A DNA stretch of 64,000 nt, taken from positions 496,001 to 560,000 of the forward strand of contig CP089464.1 in NCBI GenBank assembly GCA_026636295.1, written 5' to 3'. The stretch is from Medakamo hakoo. Lineage: Eukaryota; Chlorophyta; Trebouxiophyceae; Coccomyxaceae. This document shows, piece after piece, positions 40,901-51,292 of this stretch; positions within the stretch are counted from its first letter, which is position 1; the number at the start of each line of letters is the position of its first letter. The notes beneath the pieces are model-generated. The model did no database searches. It was not told where the DNA came from and was given only the letters and a program-made list of their open reading frames with translations. Position numbers and translations under genes: made by a program.

Positions 40901-41564
40901 GCCGCTCCCGTCCCCCGCCGTCGGCGCCGATGGCGGCGCAGGCTCGCCCGCCTCCGCCGCCGCGGCCGCCTCCCCCTCCTCCCCAGCTCCCGGCACGTGG
41001 GCTGCCGCCCTGGCCGCCGCCGCCGGCTCGCCGGCCTTGGCCGAGAAAACCCGCCTGCTACGGGCAATGCTGCAGTGGTCGCGCGACGTGCGCGACGCGC
41101 GGGGCGGGGGCGAGGCGGCGGCGGCCACCACAGCCGCCGCGCCTGCCGCGAGTGAAGCCGCGCCACCGCCTGCATCCACTCCACCCTCCGCCCCGCGCGA
41201 CGCGGACGTCCTCGTCCTTATCTGGCCGACGGGCGAGATCGCGCGCGTGCCCCGCGGCACGACGGCCGCGGGCGTCGCGGCGCGCGTGTCGGCGCGGTCT
41301 GTGTCCTCGACCGTCCGGCGTCCCGGCGCGCCGCGGGCGCCCGTGGGCGCCGCCCGCGGCGTGACGGCGGGCGGCAGCCTCTTAGCCGGCGGTTCGGGGT
41401 CCGTCCACGCGCCGCCCGCCCGCGCGGTCGCGTCCGCGCCCTCCGCCACGCTCGTGGACTCCACGTGCTGGATCAACCTGAACAACAGCCTGGTGCCGGG
41501 CGGGACGCCGGTGTCGGACGGCGATTTCATTGTGCTGGGGGACGACCCGGTGGACGACCTTTGA
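37953..41564 (+). CDS. RSH: RelA/SpoT homologue (RSH), (p)ppGpp synthetase/hydrolase
   Basis: Exons 37953-38132, 38294-38357 and 38488-41564 give 1106 residues. The N-terminus is basic and Ala-rich, as for a plastid transit peptide, followed by a hydrophobic segment (AILAYTAAVLLTGAVGAVAT, about 92-111). The HD hydrolase domain has HAGQVRRSGEPYVAHCVETA and LLHDVLDD (His-Asp about 251) and LAILIKLADRLHNLRTAWAL. The synthetase domain has RLKSALSVARKVGRKGV, YDARALRVVV, DDYILAPKASGYQSLHTAVY (about 672-691) and VQLRTGRMHAAAEWGAAAHW. A TGS-like domain lies near 1000-1100 (VLIWPTGEIARVPRGTTAAG, VPGGTPVSDGDFIVL). Both activities appear possible. Large Ala/Gly inserts separate the domains and explain the extra length over plant RSH1. 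No ACT domain is seen after TGS. Confidence 0.93.
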
Positions 41565-41687
41565 GAGGCTGGATTGAGAACAGCGCGCGCGCGGCGTGCG
41601 CGCGCTCCGTTGAGGACAGGTTTTGGAAAGAGACAAAAGATAGAGAGAGAGAGAGGCACTGAAAACACAAGAAAGACTCGCAACATT

Positions 41688-42380
41688 TCAACCACCCAGC
41701 GCGTCCGCCACCCGGGCATCCATCAACCGCACCAGCGCCTCATCCCCGCCCAGCGCCCGCGCCACGACCACGCCACCGGGCAAAGCGGTGGCATTGGCTT
41801 TCGCGGCTTCGGCGGCGAGGGCGGGGATGTCGACGCTCATGTGCCGGCCGTCGCTCAAAAAGTACGGCGCGATGACGACACGCTTTGCTCCCAGCGAGAC
41901 AGCAGACGCGACGGCGTCGGCGATGGTGGGGGTCGCGATCTCCATGTGGGCGGGCAGGACGACGGCCCGGCCCGTGAGGTTTCTGTGTCGATGGCCGGAG
42001 GGTGGGTCGGAGGGTGGCTTGGTGAGAGCGGTCGTGGCTAGGCGCGTGCGTGTGCGTGTTCTTTCCCGTCCCGTCCCGTCCCTCCCTCTCCTCTCCTCTC
42101 ACTTGTACATGGCCACAAACTCGTCTAGCTGGGCGTTGGACTCGGACCGGCGGGAGCCGTGGTCGACGATGACGATGGCCGTGCCGTCCCAGGAAGGCGG
42201 AGGCAACGGGGATTCGCTCGCCGCGGCGACGACGAGAGCGCCGCGGCTGGTGGCGCAGCACACCGCCGCGACGGCGGCCAAGGCCGCTGCTGCCGTGCGC
42301 AGGGGTGTATGGGCTTGTCGCTTGGCGGACAAGCGAAGCGCCCGGGCGGGCGGCGCCCTGGCGAGGGCGAGGGCCGGCAT
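41688..42380 (-). CDS. SIRB: Sirohydrochlorin ferrochelatase SirB (CbiX family)
   Basis: Exons on the complement: 42103-42380 and 41688-41982, giving 190 residues. An Arg/Ala-rich leader of about 50 residues suits plastid import. The single CbiX domain has IVIVDHGSRRSESNAQLDEF, with the metal-chelating His. Next comes VVLPAHMEIATPTIADAV, with AHMEIA spanning the region just after the splice, then VVIAPYFLSDGRHMSVDIP. The splice divides a Lys codon (TACAA|GTGAGA), and the fit to the family confirms it. The enzyme inserts Fe2+ into sirohydrochlorin, the last step to sirohaem for plastid nitrite and sulfite reductases. The gene is convergent with RSH, 123 bases between the stops. Confidence 0.93.
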
Positions 42381-43145
42381 TTTTTTGTTCTCTGCGCTCT
42401 TTTTTTTTCGGTCTGTGTTCGCACCGCCCTATCACACAGCGCACCCCCCCCTCTCCCTCTCCAGGCGGACCGTCGCGCGGCGTCGGCGCCAGCCGCGCGA
42501 CCGCTCACTCCTCACGCGCACAGGGCCTCGCACTCCGAGGCGCTTCTAGCCCCCCGCCGGCAGGCTGCCGGCGCACGGGCGTCCTCACGGCCTCCTTTTT
42601 TCTCCGCGAGGGGAGAGTCAAAGCGCGTGCGCGCGCCGCGCCGCGCGGCCCCCGCGCCTTGACCGAAGCGCAAAAAAAAAAGAAATGAAGAAAGAGTCCG
42701 TTTCTTTTTGGAGGGCGGGTGGGCGCAGCCGTCCAGGCCCAGGCCGGGCACGGCTTTTTGAGCCCGTGCACAGCGCAGGCGCGGAGAGGAAAGGGGATGC
42801 GTGGGAGGGGATGCGGGCCGCGCGCGCTGGGGGGGAGAGACTCTCCCAGCGGGCACCCCACTCCCAGCAGGCGCACGCGCGCGCCCTCCCCCTTCCTCCC
42901 TCCTCCCACCGCCGCGCCGCGCTCCCCTCCCCTCCCCAAACAAAAAAACCTCTCGCCTCCTCTCCCTCACGTCACAACCGCCGACAAGAAGCACACACAG
43001 ACCCAGCCCCACGCCCGCTGAAACCGGGGACGCCGCCGCCAAAGCGGCCGCCTTGGCCGCGGCCGCCGCCGCGGCCGCCGCCGCCCTCCCTCCCCCTTCC
43101 TCGCGCGCCGGGCGCCCGGCCCCGCTGCTGGAGCCCAAGCCGCCC
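42381..43145. other. Divergent region SirB / AP2 factor
   Basis: 765 bases. The frame of the AP2 exon stays open upstream of 43146 back to about 42800 but has no ATG there, so an upstream 5' exon of the AP2 gene may lie in this region. A CACACAG acceptor is present near 42999. Both promoters must also lie here. Confidence 0.4.
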
Positions 43146-44659
43146 ATGTCCAAGGGCGCCCAAGCCCGGCGGGCCAAAGCCGCGGCGGCGGCGCGCGCGG
43201 CGGCCGAAGCGGCGGCGGCGGCGGGCGTGCCGGTGCCGCCCGTGGCGGCCGCGCTGCTCGCGGGCGGCGGCGCGCCGGTGCCCCGGCCCGTCTCCCCACA
43301 GACCGCCCTCATCCGGGCAAACCTCGCCGCCGTCCAAGCTGCGGCCGCCGGTGGCGGCGGCGGCGGCGGCGGTGGTGGTGGAGGCGCCAGCGGCGCCGCC
43401 GCCGCGCCCACCCCACCCCCGCGGTCGGGTGAATCCTTCAAAAACGCGTCCGGCTTCCGCGGCGTGCGCCAGCGGCCCTGGGGCAAGTGGGCGGCGGAGA
43501 TTCGGGACCCGGGCCGGACGACGCGGCGGTGGTTGGGGACGTACGACACGCCGGCGGAGGTGCGGGTCGGATGGAGAGGGCGGGAAGAGAGAGGGAGAGA
43601 GAGGGTGGGAGCCCGCGCCCTTTCTCTCCATCCCACCCCATTTTTCGCACCCCCCTCAACGAACCCTCAAAAACGCAGGCCGCCCGCGCGTACGACGCCG
43701 CCGTCATCGCCATCCGGGGTTCGCGCGCCCGCACCAACTTCACCTACGCCGGCAACGGCGTCCAGCTGGCGACGGGCCCGCGCGCGCCGCGGAAGGGCAA
43801 GGCCAAAAAGGAGGGGGGAGGGCCGCCGGCCACGGCCAAAAAGAAGGGCGGCGGCGGCCTCCGCGGCCCGGCCGGCGGGCGGGTGGCCAAGGCGGGCAAG
43901 CGAGGGATGGCCGGCTCCAGCTTCCCGGCCCGGGGCCGGGGCCGCCCGCCCAAAGCCGCGGCGGCCGGTGGTGGCGCGCTGGCCGTCGTGCCGGTGGGAG
44001 CGCCGGCGGTGCCGGCGCCGGCTGGCGCAGCGTCGCCGCCGCCGCTGCCGCCGCCGCCGTCTGCCCGCCGCGCGGCCGAAGCCGCGGCCGCCGCGGCGGC
44101 GGCCGCCCACGCTGTCAGCACCCGCCGCCGGTCCAGCGGGCCGGGGGGTGCATCTGGCCTCCTCACCCTGCACCACCCGTCCTTCGCCGCCTGGGCGGCG
44201 CTGCCGCCGCCGCCCCGGTCGGCGTCCGCGGGGCGCCGCTCCAGCGGCGGCGGCGGCTCCCTCGGCCCCGCCGTGTCCTTTGGCTTCGGCGGCAGCGGGG
44301 ACGGCGGCCTGGCCGGGCCCGCCGCGTGCCCCCGCGCCCGGCCGTCCACAGCGGGCTTTGGCCGGTGGTTGGACGCCGTCGGCGGCGGCGAGGACGACGG
44401 CCACGTGACCGCCGGCGGTCACGTGTCCTGGGCCCTTTTGCCGGGCCCGGCGGGCCTGGTCCTCCCGCCGCCGCCGCCGCCGCCCGCGCCGCCGTCGGCG
44501 TCCGCGCTGCCTCACCAGCCGCAGCCACAACACCCCGGCGGCCGCCTAGCGTGCGCGGTGGCCCTGGGTAAACGCCGGTCTGACGGGGGTCCGGGCGGCC
44601 CTGCGGGCGTGGGCGGGAGCGGTGGGAGCAGTGGGGCCTGGTTTGACGGGCTGCTGTGA
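43146..44659 (+). CDS. AP2/ERF-type transcription factor with AT-hook
   Basis: Exons 43146-43559 and 43679-44659 give 464 residues from the first in-frame ATG ([11 protein letters not shown]). The AP2 domain (about 102-161) is split by the intron: [20 protein letters not shown], then [12 protein letters not shown] joined to [20 protein letters not shown] and FTYAG. This is one full, canonical AP2/ERF fold with the conserved WLG and AARAYD elements. [13 protein letters not shown]-hook follows near 223, in a region rich in Lys and Ala. The C-terminus is Pro/Gly/Ala-rich, a likely activation region. The target is unknown. The true N-terminus may be longer. Confidence 0.9.
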
Positions 44660-44857
44660 GGGTTTTCATTTCCTTTTACACCCGGCGGCGGCTGTGGGTG
44701 GGGGGCTTTGTTGACAGATCATGTTATCATGGCCGCGCCATTGGTGTGTGTGGAATGCCGTCTTCAAAAGGAGGGGGGGGGCAACGCAAAAAAAAAAGCA
44801 AAATACAGGCAAGAAAAAAGACTGGGGGAGAGGCTGGAAAAGGGTTTTTTGGTCACT

Positions 44858-47800
44858 TCATGTCGCGGCGACGACAGGCGCCGCCACCATCGCGACGACC
44901 GGCGCCGCCACCACCGCGACGACGCCCTCACTGCTCCCACTGGAGCGCCCGCCCGCGCTGACGGCCGGGTCGGCGGCGCCCGGCGTCGTCGTCAGGGCCG
45001 GCTGGTCGCCGGCCGCCGCTGCCAGCGCTGCAGGGATGGCGGCCGCGCGTTCGCGCGCGCGTGCCACGCTCGGCGCCGGGCCCTGGCCCGGTCGCAGGCA
45101 CGCTCGGATGGCACCCGGCTCCCCACAGAACCCTCGCTTCGCGGACCGGCACGCCTCGCACTTGCCGGACGGCGGCGGGCCGCCGTGGTCGTACCGGCGC
45201 GCGGCTGGACCCACGCCAGCTGGCGCCGGCGGCGGGTCCGCCTCCTCCGCCTGTTGCTGCTGCTGTTGCGACAGGTGGAGCGCGTCCCGCCACCCCGCGC
45301 CCGCCATGCGGCCCGTGCGCGTGGTGGTCGTGGCGGGCGGGGAAGGAGGCGGGGCGATGAGCGGGAGGGCGGAGGTGTCGCCGCCTGCGGCGGCCAGGGC
45401 CTCCGCCACGGACAGGCCGCCCGCGGCGCGGACGGACGGGTGCGGCGGCGCGCCAGGCACGCCGCCGCCGTCGCCGCCGTCCCGGCCGCGCTTGCCACGG
45501 CCGCCGCGTCCACGGCCGCGGCCGCGGCCGCGGCCCGCGCCCGGCCCCGACGACCCCGTGCCCGCCGCCGCCGCCGCGCGCGCTTTGGCCAGCAGCCCCC
45601 GGCACATGCCGCCGCCCACGTGACGGTGGCCGCACTCCAGGCACGCCGGCACGGCCAGCTGCTCGGCGGTCAGGCCCCGGCGGGCGGGCGGCGTGGGCGG
45701 CTTGCGGACGGCGGGGCGCCAGGGCGCGGATGCGTCCCAAAAACCGACCGTGGCCGCGCCGTCCGACCCGCCGCCGACCACCCGCCCCAGCCCCGCGGGC
45801 CCGGCCGCCGCCAGGGCCGCCGCCGCCGCCGCTGCCTCAGCCGCGGCCAAACTCTGCTGCTGGGCTTGGAGGGCAGCGCGTGGAGACAGCAGACTGGGCT
45901 GCGCCGACCCGCCGCCGCCGGGCAGGGGGAGGGGCGGCAGGCCAGCGGCCGCGCCGCCGACCACGGCCGCGGAGCCCGCCGCCGCCCCGCTGCCGCCCGG
46001 CGGCGGCGGGCCCAGGCCGTACTGCGCCAGCAGCGCCGCGCCAGGGATCACTTCCCCGCCCCTGCCGCGCGGGTCCGAGTAGTGGGGCAGGGCTTCGCCC
46101 GCGCCCACCCGCGCCCGGCGGACGAGGCACTCGCCGTGCGACTGCGCGGTGCCGCACTTGCCCTTGTGCGCGGCCACGCACCGGGCGCACCGCCCACCGG
46201 ACCCACCAAAGTGGGAGACGGACGCGGAGGTGACGGCGCCCGGGAAGACGGGCTGGGTGGGGCGGCGGGCGGGCGGGAGGGCGGAGGGTGGAGGCGGAGG
46301 TCGTGGCGGCGGCGGCGCGGCAGCGCTGGCCTCTCCTCCTCCTCCTCCGCCTCCCACCGCCTCGACAGGCGGCGGCAGCGCGAGCGCGGCCGGCCGGGAC
46401 CGCACCAGGCCCGCGTCCGGCCCGCTCAGGGCCCGCCCCCGCGCGTCGGTCGGGCGGGTGTGGACGACGTCCGCCTCGCTCGCCGGCCCGCCGTCCGTGC
46501 CGCCCGGCGGCGCGCGGAAATTGTGCGGGCGGGCAGACGCCGCGGCGGCCGCCGCCAGGACGGTCGCGGCCGCGGGCCCGGCCCCGGGCGGCGGCGCCGC
46601 CACCACGGCCGCCGCGCTGCCCGTTCGCAGCGCGGCACGGGCTCTGGCAGCGGCAGCCGACGCCCGCGCCCGGGCCGCCGCGCCCACGGCCTCCACGCCG
46701 CCGGCAGAGGCCAGGCGGGCAGAGACGGCCCCGCGCGCGGCCTTGACGGCGGCGCCGCGCTCGGCCCACCCGGCCGGGTCGCTCGTCACCCGGACCAGGA
46801 CGGTCGGCGACCACAGCGCCACCAGTTCGACGTCGCCGTCGTCGTACGCCAGCACGTGGCGCAGGCGGTGGGCGTCGTACGCCACGACGGTCGCAGCGTA
46901 CCATGCGGAGTCGAGCGGCCACCAGGCCGCGACCTCGGCGCCGACCGCGCTCTCGCCCAGGCCCGCCAGCTGGGCGCCGGCGTGGCCGGCCGCCGCAGCG
47001 GCGGCCGCGCGCATGGCCAGGCACCGCCTGTCCCGGCCACCGGAGGAAAAGCCGGGCGCGGGGAAGGCGGACGCGGCGGCCGTGCCGGGCGCGCACGCGG
47101 CGCACCGCCCGCACCGGCTCAGTTCATTCGCCCTGGCCGCCGCGTCGGCGGCGCGGCGGGATTGGAGGTCGGCGGCCAGGCGGGCCAGGCGGTCGCGTTC
47201 GTGCAAGTGGGCGGCGGCAGTGTTGGCGGCGCCTCCAGCGGCGGCTTCTGCGGGCGTCTCCACGGGCGCGGCCGCGGCTGCCGCGACGCTCGCCGCATCA
47301 ACCGCCAGCGACGCCGCCGCGGCGGCGGCCGCGGCAGCCGCCAGTTCTTCTTTGGCGGCTTGAATGGTGCGCGCTGTCTTGACAGCCGCGTTGAAGGACG
47401 CCAGCGGGGAGAGGCGGGCGGGCGTGGCGGACGCCCGGCCGTGCGCGGCGGAGGCGGTCAAGCCGCCACCGCCGCCGCCCCCGCTCCCAGCCTTTGCCCG
47501 GCCCGCCGCTTCTTTCGCCGCGGACCCGGCCTCATCGCTGAACGGCACGACCATGGACGGCAGGACCCACGCGGGCTGTAAGGCCGGCCCTCCACCGGGG
47601 AAGAAGACGGCGAGGACGTGGCGGGTGCGCGTGCCGCGCGGGCCGTAAGACACGGGCGGCGGGATGGTCGGGGGCGCGGGAGGCGGCGGGCGCGCCTGCC
47701 CGGGCGTGGCCGGGGCGGGCAGGGCGGGCGCCGCCTCTCCCCCACCCCCACCCTCCAACCCGAGCGGGTCGTCGTCCTCATCCCCGCCGCCCTCAGGGAA

Positions 47801-50800
47801 GTCGGCGCCGCCCTCGCCTCCCCCGCTCCCGGGCGGAGGCATCGCTGCAACCACGCCAGCCGGCAGGCTCCGGCTGAAGGGCAGGCGCCACGGGTCCAGG
47901 GCCTCCGCCGGCCACCAGGCCCCACCGCCCGGCACGTCCGGCCGCCGCGCCCACACGACATCCCCGACCGCGTCCGGAGCCGCGGCGCCGGGCAGGAAGG
48001 CCAGGCTGTAGGCGTCCGGTGGGACGCCCGCGAGCGCTCCACACGCCCGCGCCCTCTCCGCCGTCCGGCTGACGTCCCAGCCCTGTTCGCGCATGCGGGT
48101 CAGGTACGTCGTCATGGCGGGCGGGGGGACGGGCCGGCGGGAGGAGGGCGCCCGGGACGGGGCGGGGCGGGGCGGCGGCGACGGACCGCCAGTCCCGCCC
48201 GCCCCACCCCCCCTCCCCTCGTCCCCCACGCCGGGGGCCTTTAAAAAACGGTAGAGCGGGACGAGCGCCCGGCGCACCGGCGCGTCGCCCACGTCGGCCG
48301 CGTGCCGGCCCAGGCCCGCCACGAACCAGGCGGACCGGGGCCAGGCCGCGCCCGCCGTGCGTTCCCGGCCCCTGTCAATCGGCCGGCCGGACCGCCGCGC
48401 CGACCGCGCGGCCGCCCGCCCCGCCTCGCCCGCCATGACGGCCTGGAACTCGTGGGGCAAGAGGCCGGCAAAGCGGGCGGCGGAGACGGACGTGGCTTCG
48501 GCCAGCGCCGCCTCCGCTTCGGCGAGCTGCGTGGGGGGAGGCGGGGTGGCGGGTGGCGGCAGCCCGTCCGCCTCGGCCGGCACGGCCGGCCGGACCACCA
48601 GGCCGGCGCCGCCCGCTGACGCCAGTGCTTCCGGGTCGTCGTCGGCGCGGCCGGGCCGGGCGCCGCCCGTCGCGCCGCCGCCCGCTCCAGGTGGAGGGAC
48701 GGCGTTGTCGGCGTCGTGCGCTCCGCCCTCCTCCTCGCCGCCGCCGTCGCCGCCGCCGCCGCCCCCTTCGACTGGCAGGCCCGGCGCACGGGCCGAGGGC
48801 AGGATGGGCACGCCCGCCGGGCAGGCCGTGGGGAAGCCGCCGCCCGCAGCGCCGCCGGCGCCAGCCTCGCGCCGGCGCCTCCCGCTGGGCGGCGCACTGG
48901 CCGCGATGGCGGCGGCCGCGCGCTTGCCCGCCGCCCGGCCCAGCGCCGCGCGCGCGGCCGCGCTCGCCTCGCCCACCCGCGCCAGGCTCCCCAGCGTCGC
49001 TTCGCCCGGGCGGGCGGCCTCGCCCGTCAAGTCCGCGCACGCAAACCATTCACCCTCAGCATCGAATTCATCGGTGGGAGGTGCGGCCGCGGCAGCCGCG
49101 GCGGCGGCTTCGGCGGACGGGCCGTCCGAGGGAGGCGCGCGCCCGCCCGCGAGCTCGCCCCCAATGCTCAGCGGCCGGTCCCGCGCGGACGGCACGTACT
49201 TGAACCGGCACGGGTCGGCCAGGCGGGTGCCCAGCCACCGTGCGACCGGCACCGCGACCGCGTTGCCGACCTGCGCCCACCGCTCGGCCTCCCGCCGCTC
49301 CGCGTCGCCGTCGCGCGGCGCCGGCCGCCGGTCGCCGCCGGGGCCAACCAGCGGGTAGCACGCGGCCGTCCAGCCCTCCGGCAGTCCCTGCAGCCGTTCC
49401 GCGTCTCCCGGGCTCAGCAGGGCGGACGTGTCGTCGGGAAACAGCAGCGCGATGTTCATGTTGGTCGTCTTCAGCGTGGGCACGCAGTCGACGACGGGCG
49501 GGGACTGCGCGTTGCCCAGGTCAAACGCGACGGTGAACGGCGACCCGCCCGCCGGCTTGTGGCACGCGAAGCACGGCCCGCCCAGGGCGGCCGCGCACCC
49601 TCCCGGGCAGCGGGCGGGGCCCTGGGCGAGCAGCACGTCCCGGGAGTCGCCGTGCAAGGAGGCGACAATGAAGGTGCGGCGGCGGCGGTGCGGGAGGCCG
49701 AACGCTGGGACGGTGGGGCGGGGGGGGGGGGGGCGGGGTGAGAGCGAACTGTCGCGGCCGTGTGTTTCATGTTCCCGCCCCGCACGCACGCACGCCTCAC
49801 CTGCCGCGTTGACGACCCTGTGCGCCCAGGACATGTAGCCCAGCCCTTCAAACTGGGCGGCCAGCCAGGCGATGGGCGGGAGGTCGTCCCGCTCCGTGCC
49901 CCGGTCCAGGATGGCTTCGACCTGTGCCGAGTGCGACACATGAAAAGAGGGGGGGGGGGGGGTGAGGGGGCGATGGTTGGCTGGATGGGTGGCGGGGGCG
50001 CCGTGCTTCGCTTCCCATCCATCGGCCTCACATTCTCGAGCAGGACCCAGGGCACGCCCCTGTGTGCGTCCAGGGCTGTTTTCAGGAGGCGGAAGACGTG
50101 GCGGACCTGTTTAGTAATGGGAGAGCGGGGCGTGTGAGAACCTCATGGCTAGGTCGACGCGAAAAAAAAAAAACAGCTCCCCTCTCAACAACTCACCAGC
50201 CCCGTCGACCGCCCGGACAGGCCCGTCCGCAGCCCGGCCCGGGACACGTCAATGCAGGGAAAGCCGGCCGTGACCAGGTCGATGCCCTGATGTGTGTTGG
50301 GGGTGTTGAATGCTCCGTGAGCGCGCCGAAAAGAGAGCAAGGCATGCGTTCGTTTCGTGGGACTGCCGATGCGCGCTTTTGTTTTTTCTGCTTTTTGCGT
50401 TTTCCTGGTCCCGCGCCCCCTCCCACCTCCCTACCTCTGGCAGCGCCTCCAGGCAGCGGATATCTGGGACCAGTGTGGTGCCGGGAAAGTGCTCGGACAA
50501 GACCTGTATGTCGGTGGGAGAGGGAGGGGCGGTCGACAGGGGTGGCGGCTGAGTCGGTGCGAGCGGGCAAGGCGAGAGCATGCCGACCAACAAAAAAAAG
50601 GTAACCAAACTTTCTCACCTGCTGGCAGCATGGATCGACTTCGCACTGCAGCACAATGTGGTGGCCCGCCTGGCCAAGAAGGTAAAGGGGAGAGGGGGCG
50701 GCATTGAGTGGCGAGGACGGCGAGGCGGCGTGTCGGAAGGAGAGGAGGGCAGGCGCCCCGACCCTCTCGCCTCTCCCATCCACCCTCTGCCCTCCTCCAT

Positions 50801-50884
50801 CCGTCATACCATCTGCAGGCCCAGGTCCATGCCGCCGCACCCGGAGAACAGGGACGCGACACGCAGGCGCTTGCCGGCCACCAT
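44858..50884 (-). CDS. C5-cytosine DNA methyltransferase with PWWP, Tudor and zinc-knuckle modules
   Basis: Exons on the complement: 50810-50884, 50619-50669, 50435-50503, 50197-50286, 50032-50106, 49801-49921 and 44858-49704, giving 1775 residues. Catalytic motifs lie at the N-terminus: I VASLFSGCGGMDLGL (9-23), IV TAGFPCIDVSRAG with catalytic Cys (about 76), VI VLLENVEAI (about 116), VIII AFGLPHRRRRTFIVAS (about 160), and IX/X ERLQGLPEGW and QVGNAVAVPVARWLG (to about 320). A PWWP-like domain follows (about 745-880: VVWARRP, AWWPAEALDP, PAWVLP). Next come a Cys cluster (about 1027), a Tudor domain (about 1085-1135: VAAWWPLDSAWYAATVVAYD, LAYDDGDVELVAL) and three further Cys modules (about 1332, 1513 and 1675). 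It should methylate cytosine in DNA. The reader modules suggest targeting by histone marks. The order of domains is not that of DNMT1, CMT or DNMT3. Confidence 0.88.
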
Positions 50885-51292
50885 GGCTACTGATGGAGGG
50901 GTGGTTGTGTCAAGGGAAAAGACGCGGGAAAGGTAGAGACGAGAGAGACGGAGAATGGAGGTTTGATGGCCGGACAAAGAGTTTCTTTTACAGGACAAGT
51001 TTTAAAAAAATTGCGGGGGGCGAGCCGCCGAGCCAATGCCTCCGCGTAAGGCGCCCTCCAAAAATTGAACACGCAGAGACGAATGGACTGCTGCGTCAAA
51101 GAAAAAAAATTCGTGGGGGTTGAAAAAAGAATTCAATCGGGGAGGGGCGGGGGAAAAAGGGAAAAAATAAAGGTTTGGGATGGCGGGGAGTGGCGGGGCG
51201 AGGAAGAGAAAAAAAAACCGCCACCGGGCCAACCGCGTTTTCGGCGAGGACAATACTCGAGTGTTGTTCTGCTTTGTGATTATTCCTGTGTC
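50885..51292. other. Upstream region of the DNA methyltransferase
   Basis: 408 bases, noticeably AT-richer than the surroundings (A-runs near 51003-51010 and 51100-51132), between two minus-strand genes. It probably contains the methyltransferase promoter. No gene was seen. Confidence 0.5.

Noticed and set aside
36599-41564. Possible bacterial contamination or recent transfer, because PrmA is intronless and RSH is bacterial-type.
   Set aside because: RSH has spliceosomal introns, both have organelle-type leaders, base composition equals that of neighbours, and both families are normal in plastid-bearing eukaryotes.
42512-43636. Minus-strand frame of about 370 codons upstream of and over the AP2 exon.
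   Set aside because: Antisense to the clear AP2 domain and lacking any motif; low-complexity Arg/Gly/Ala composition.
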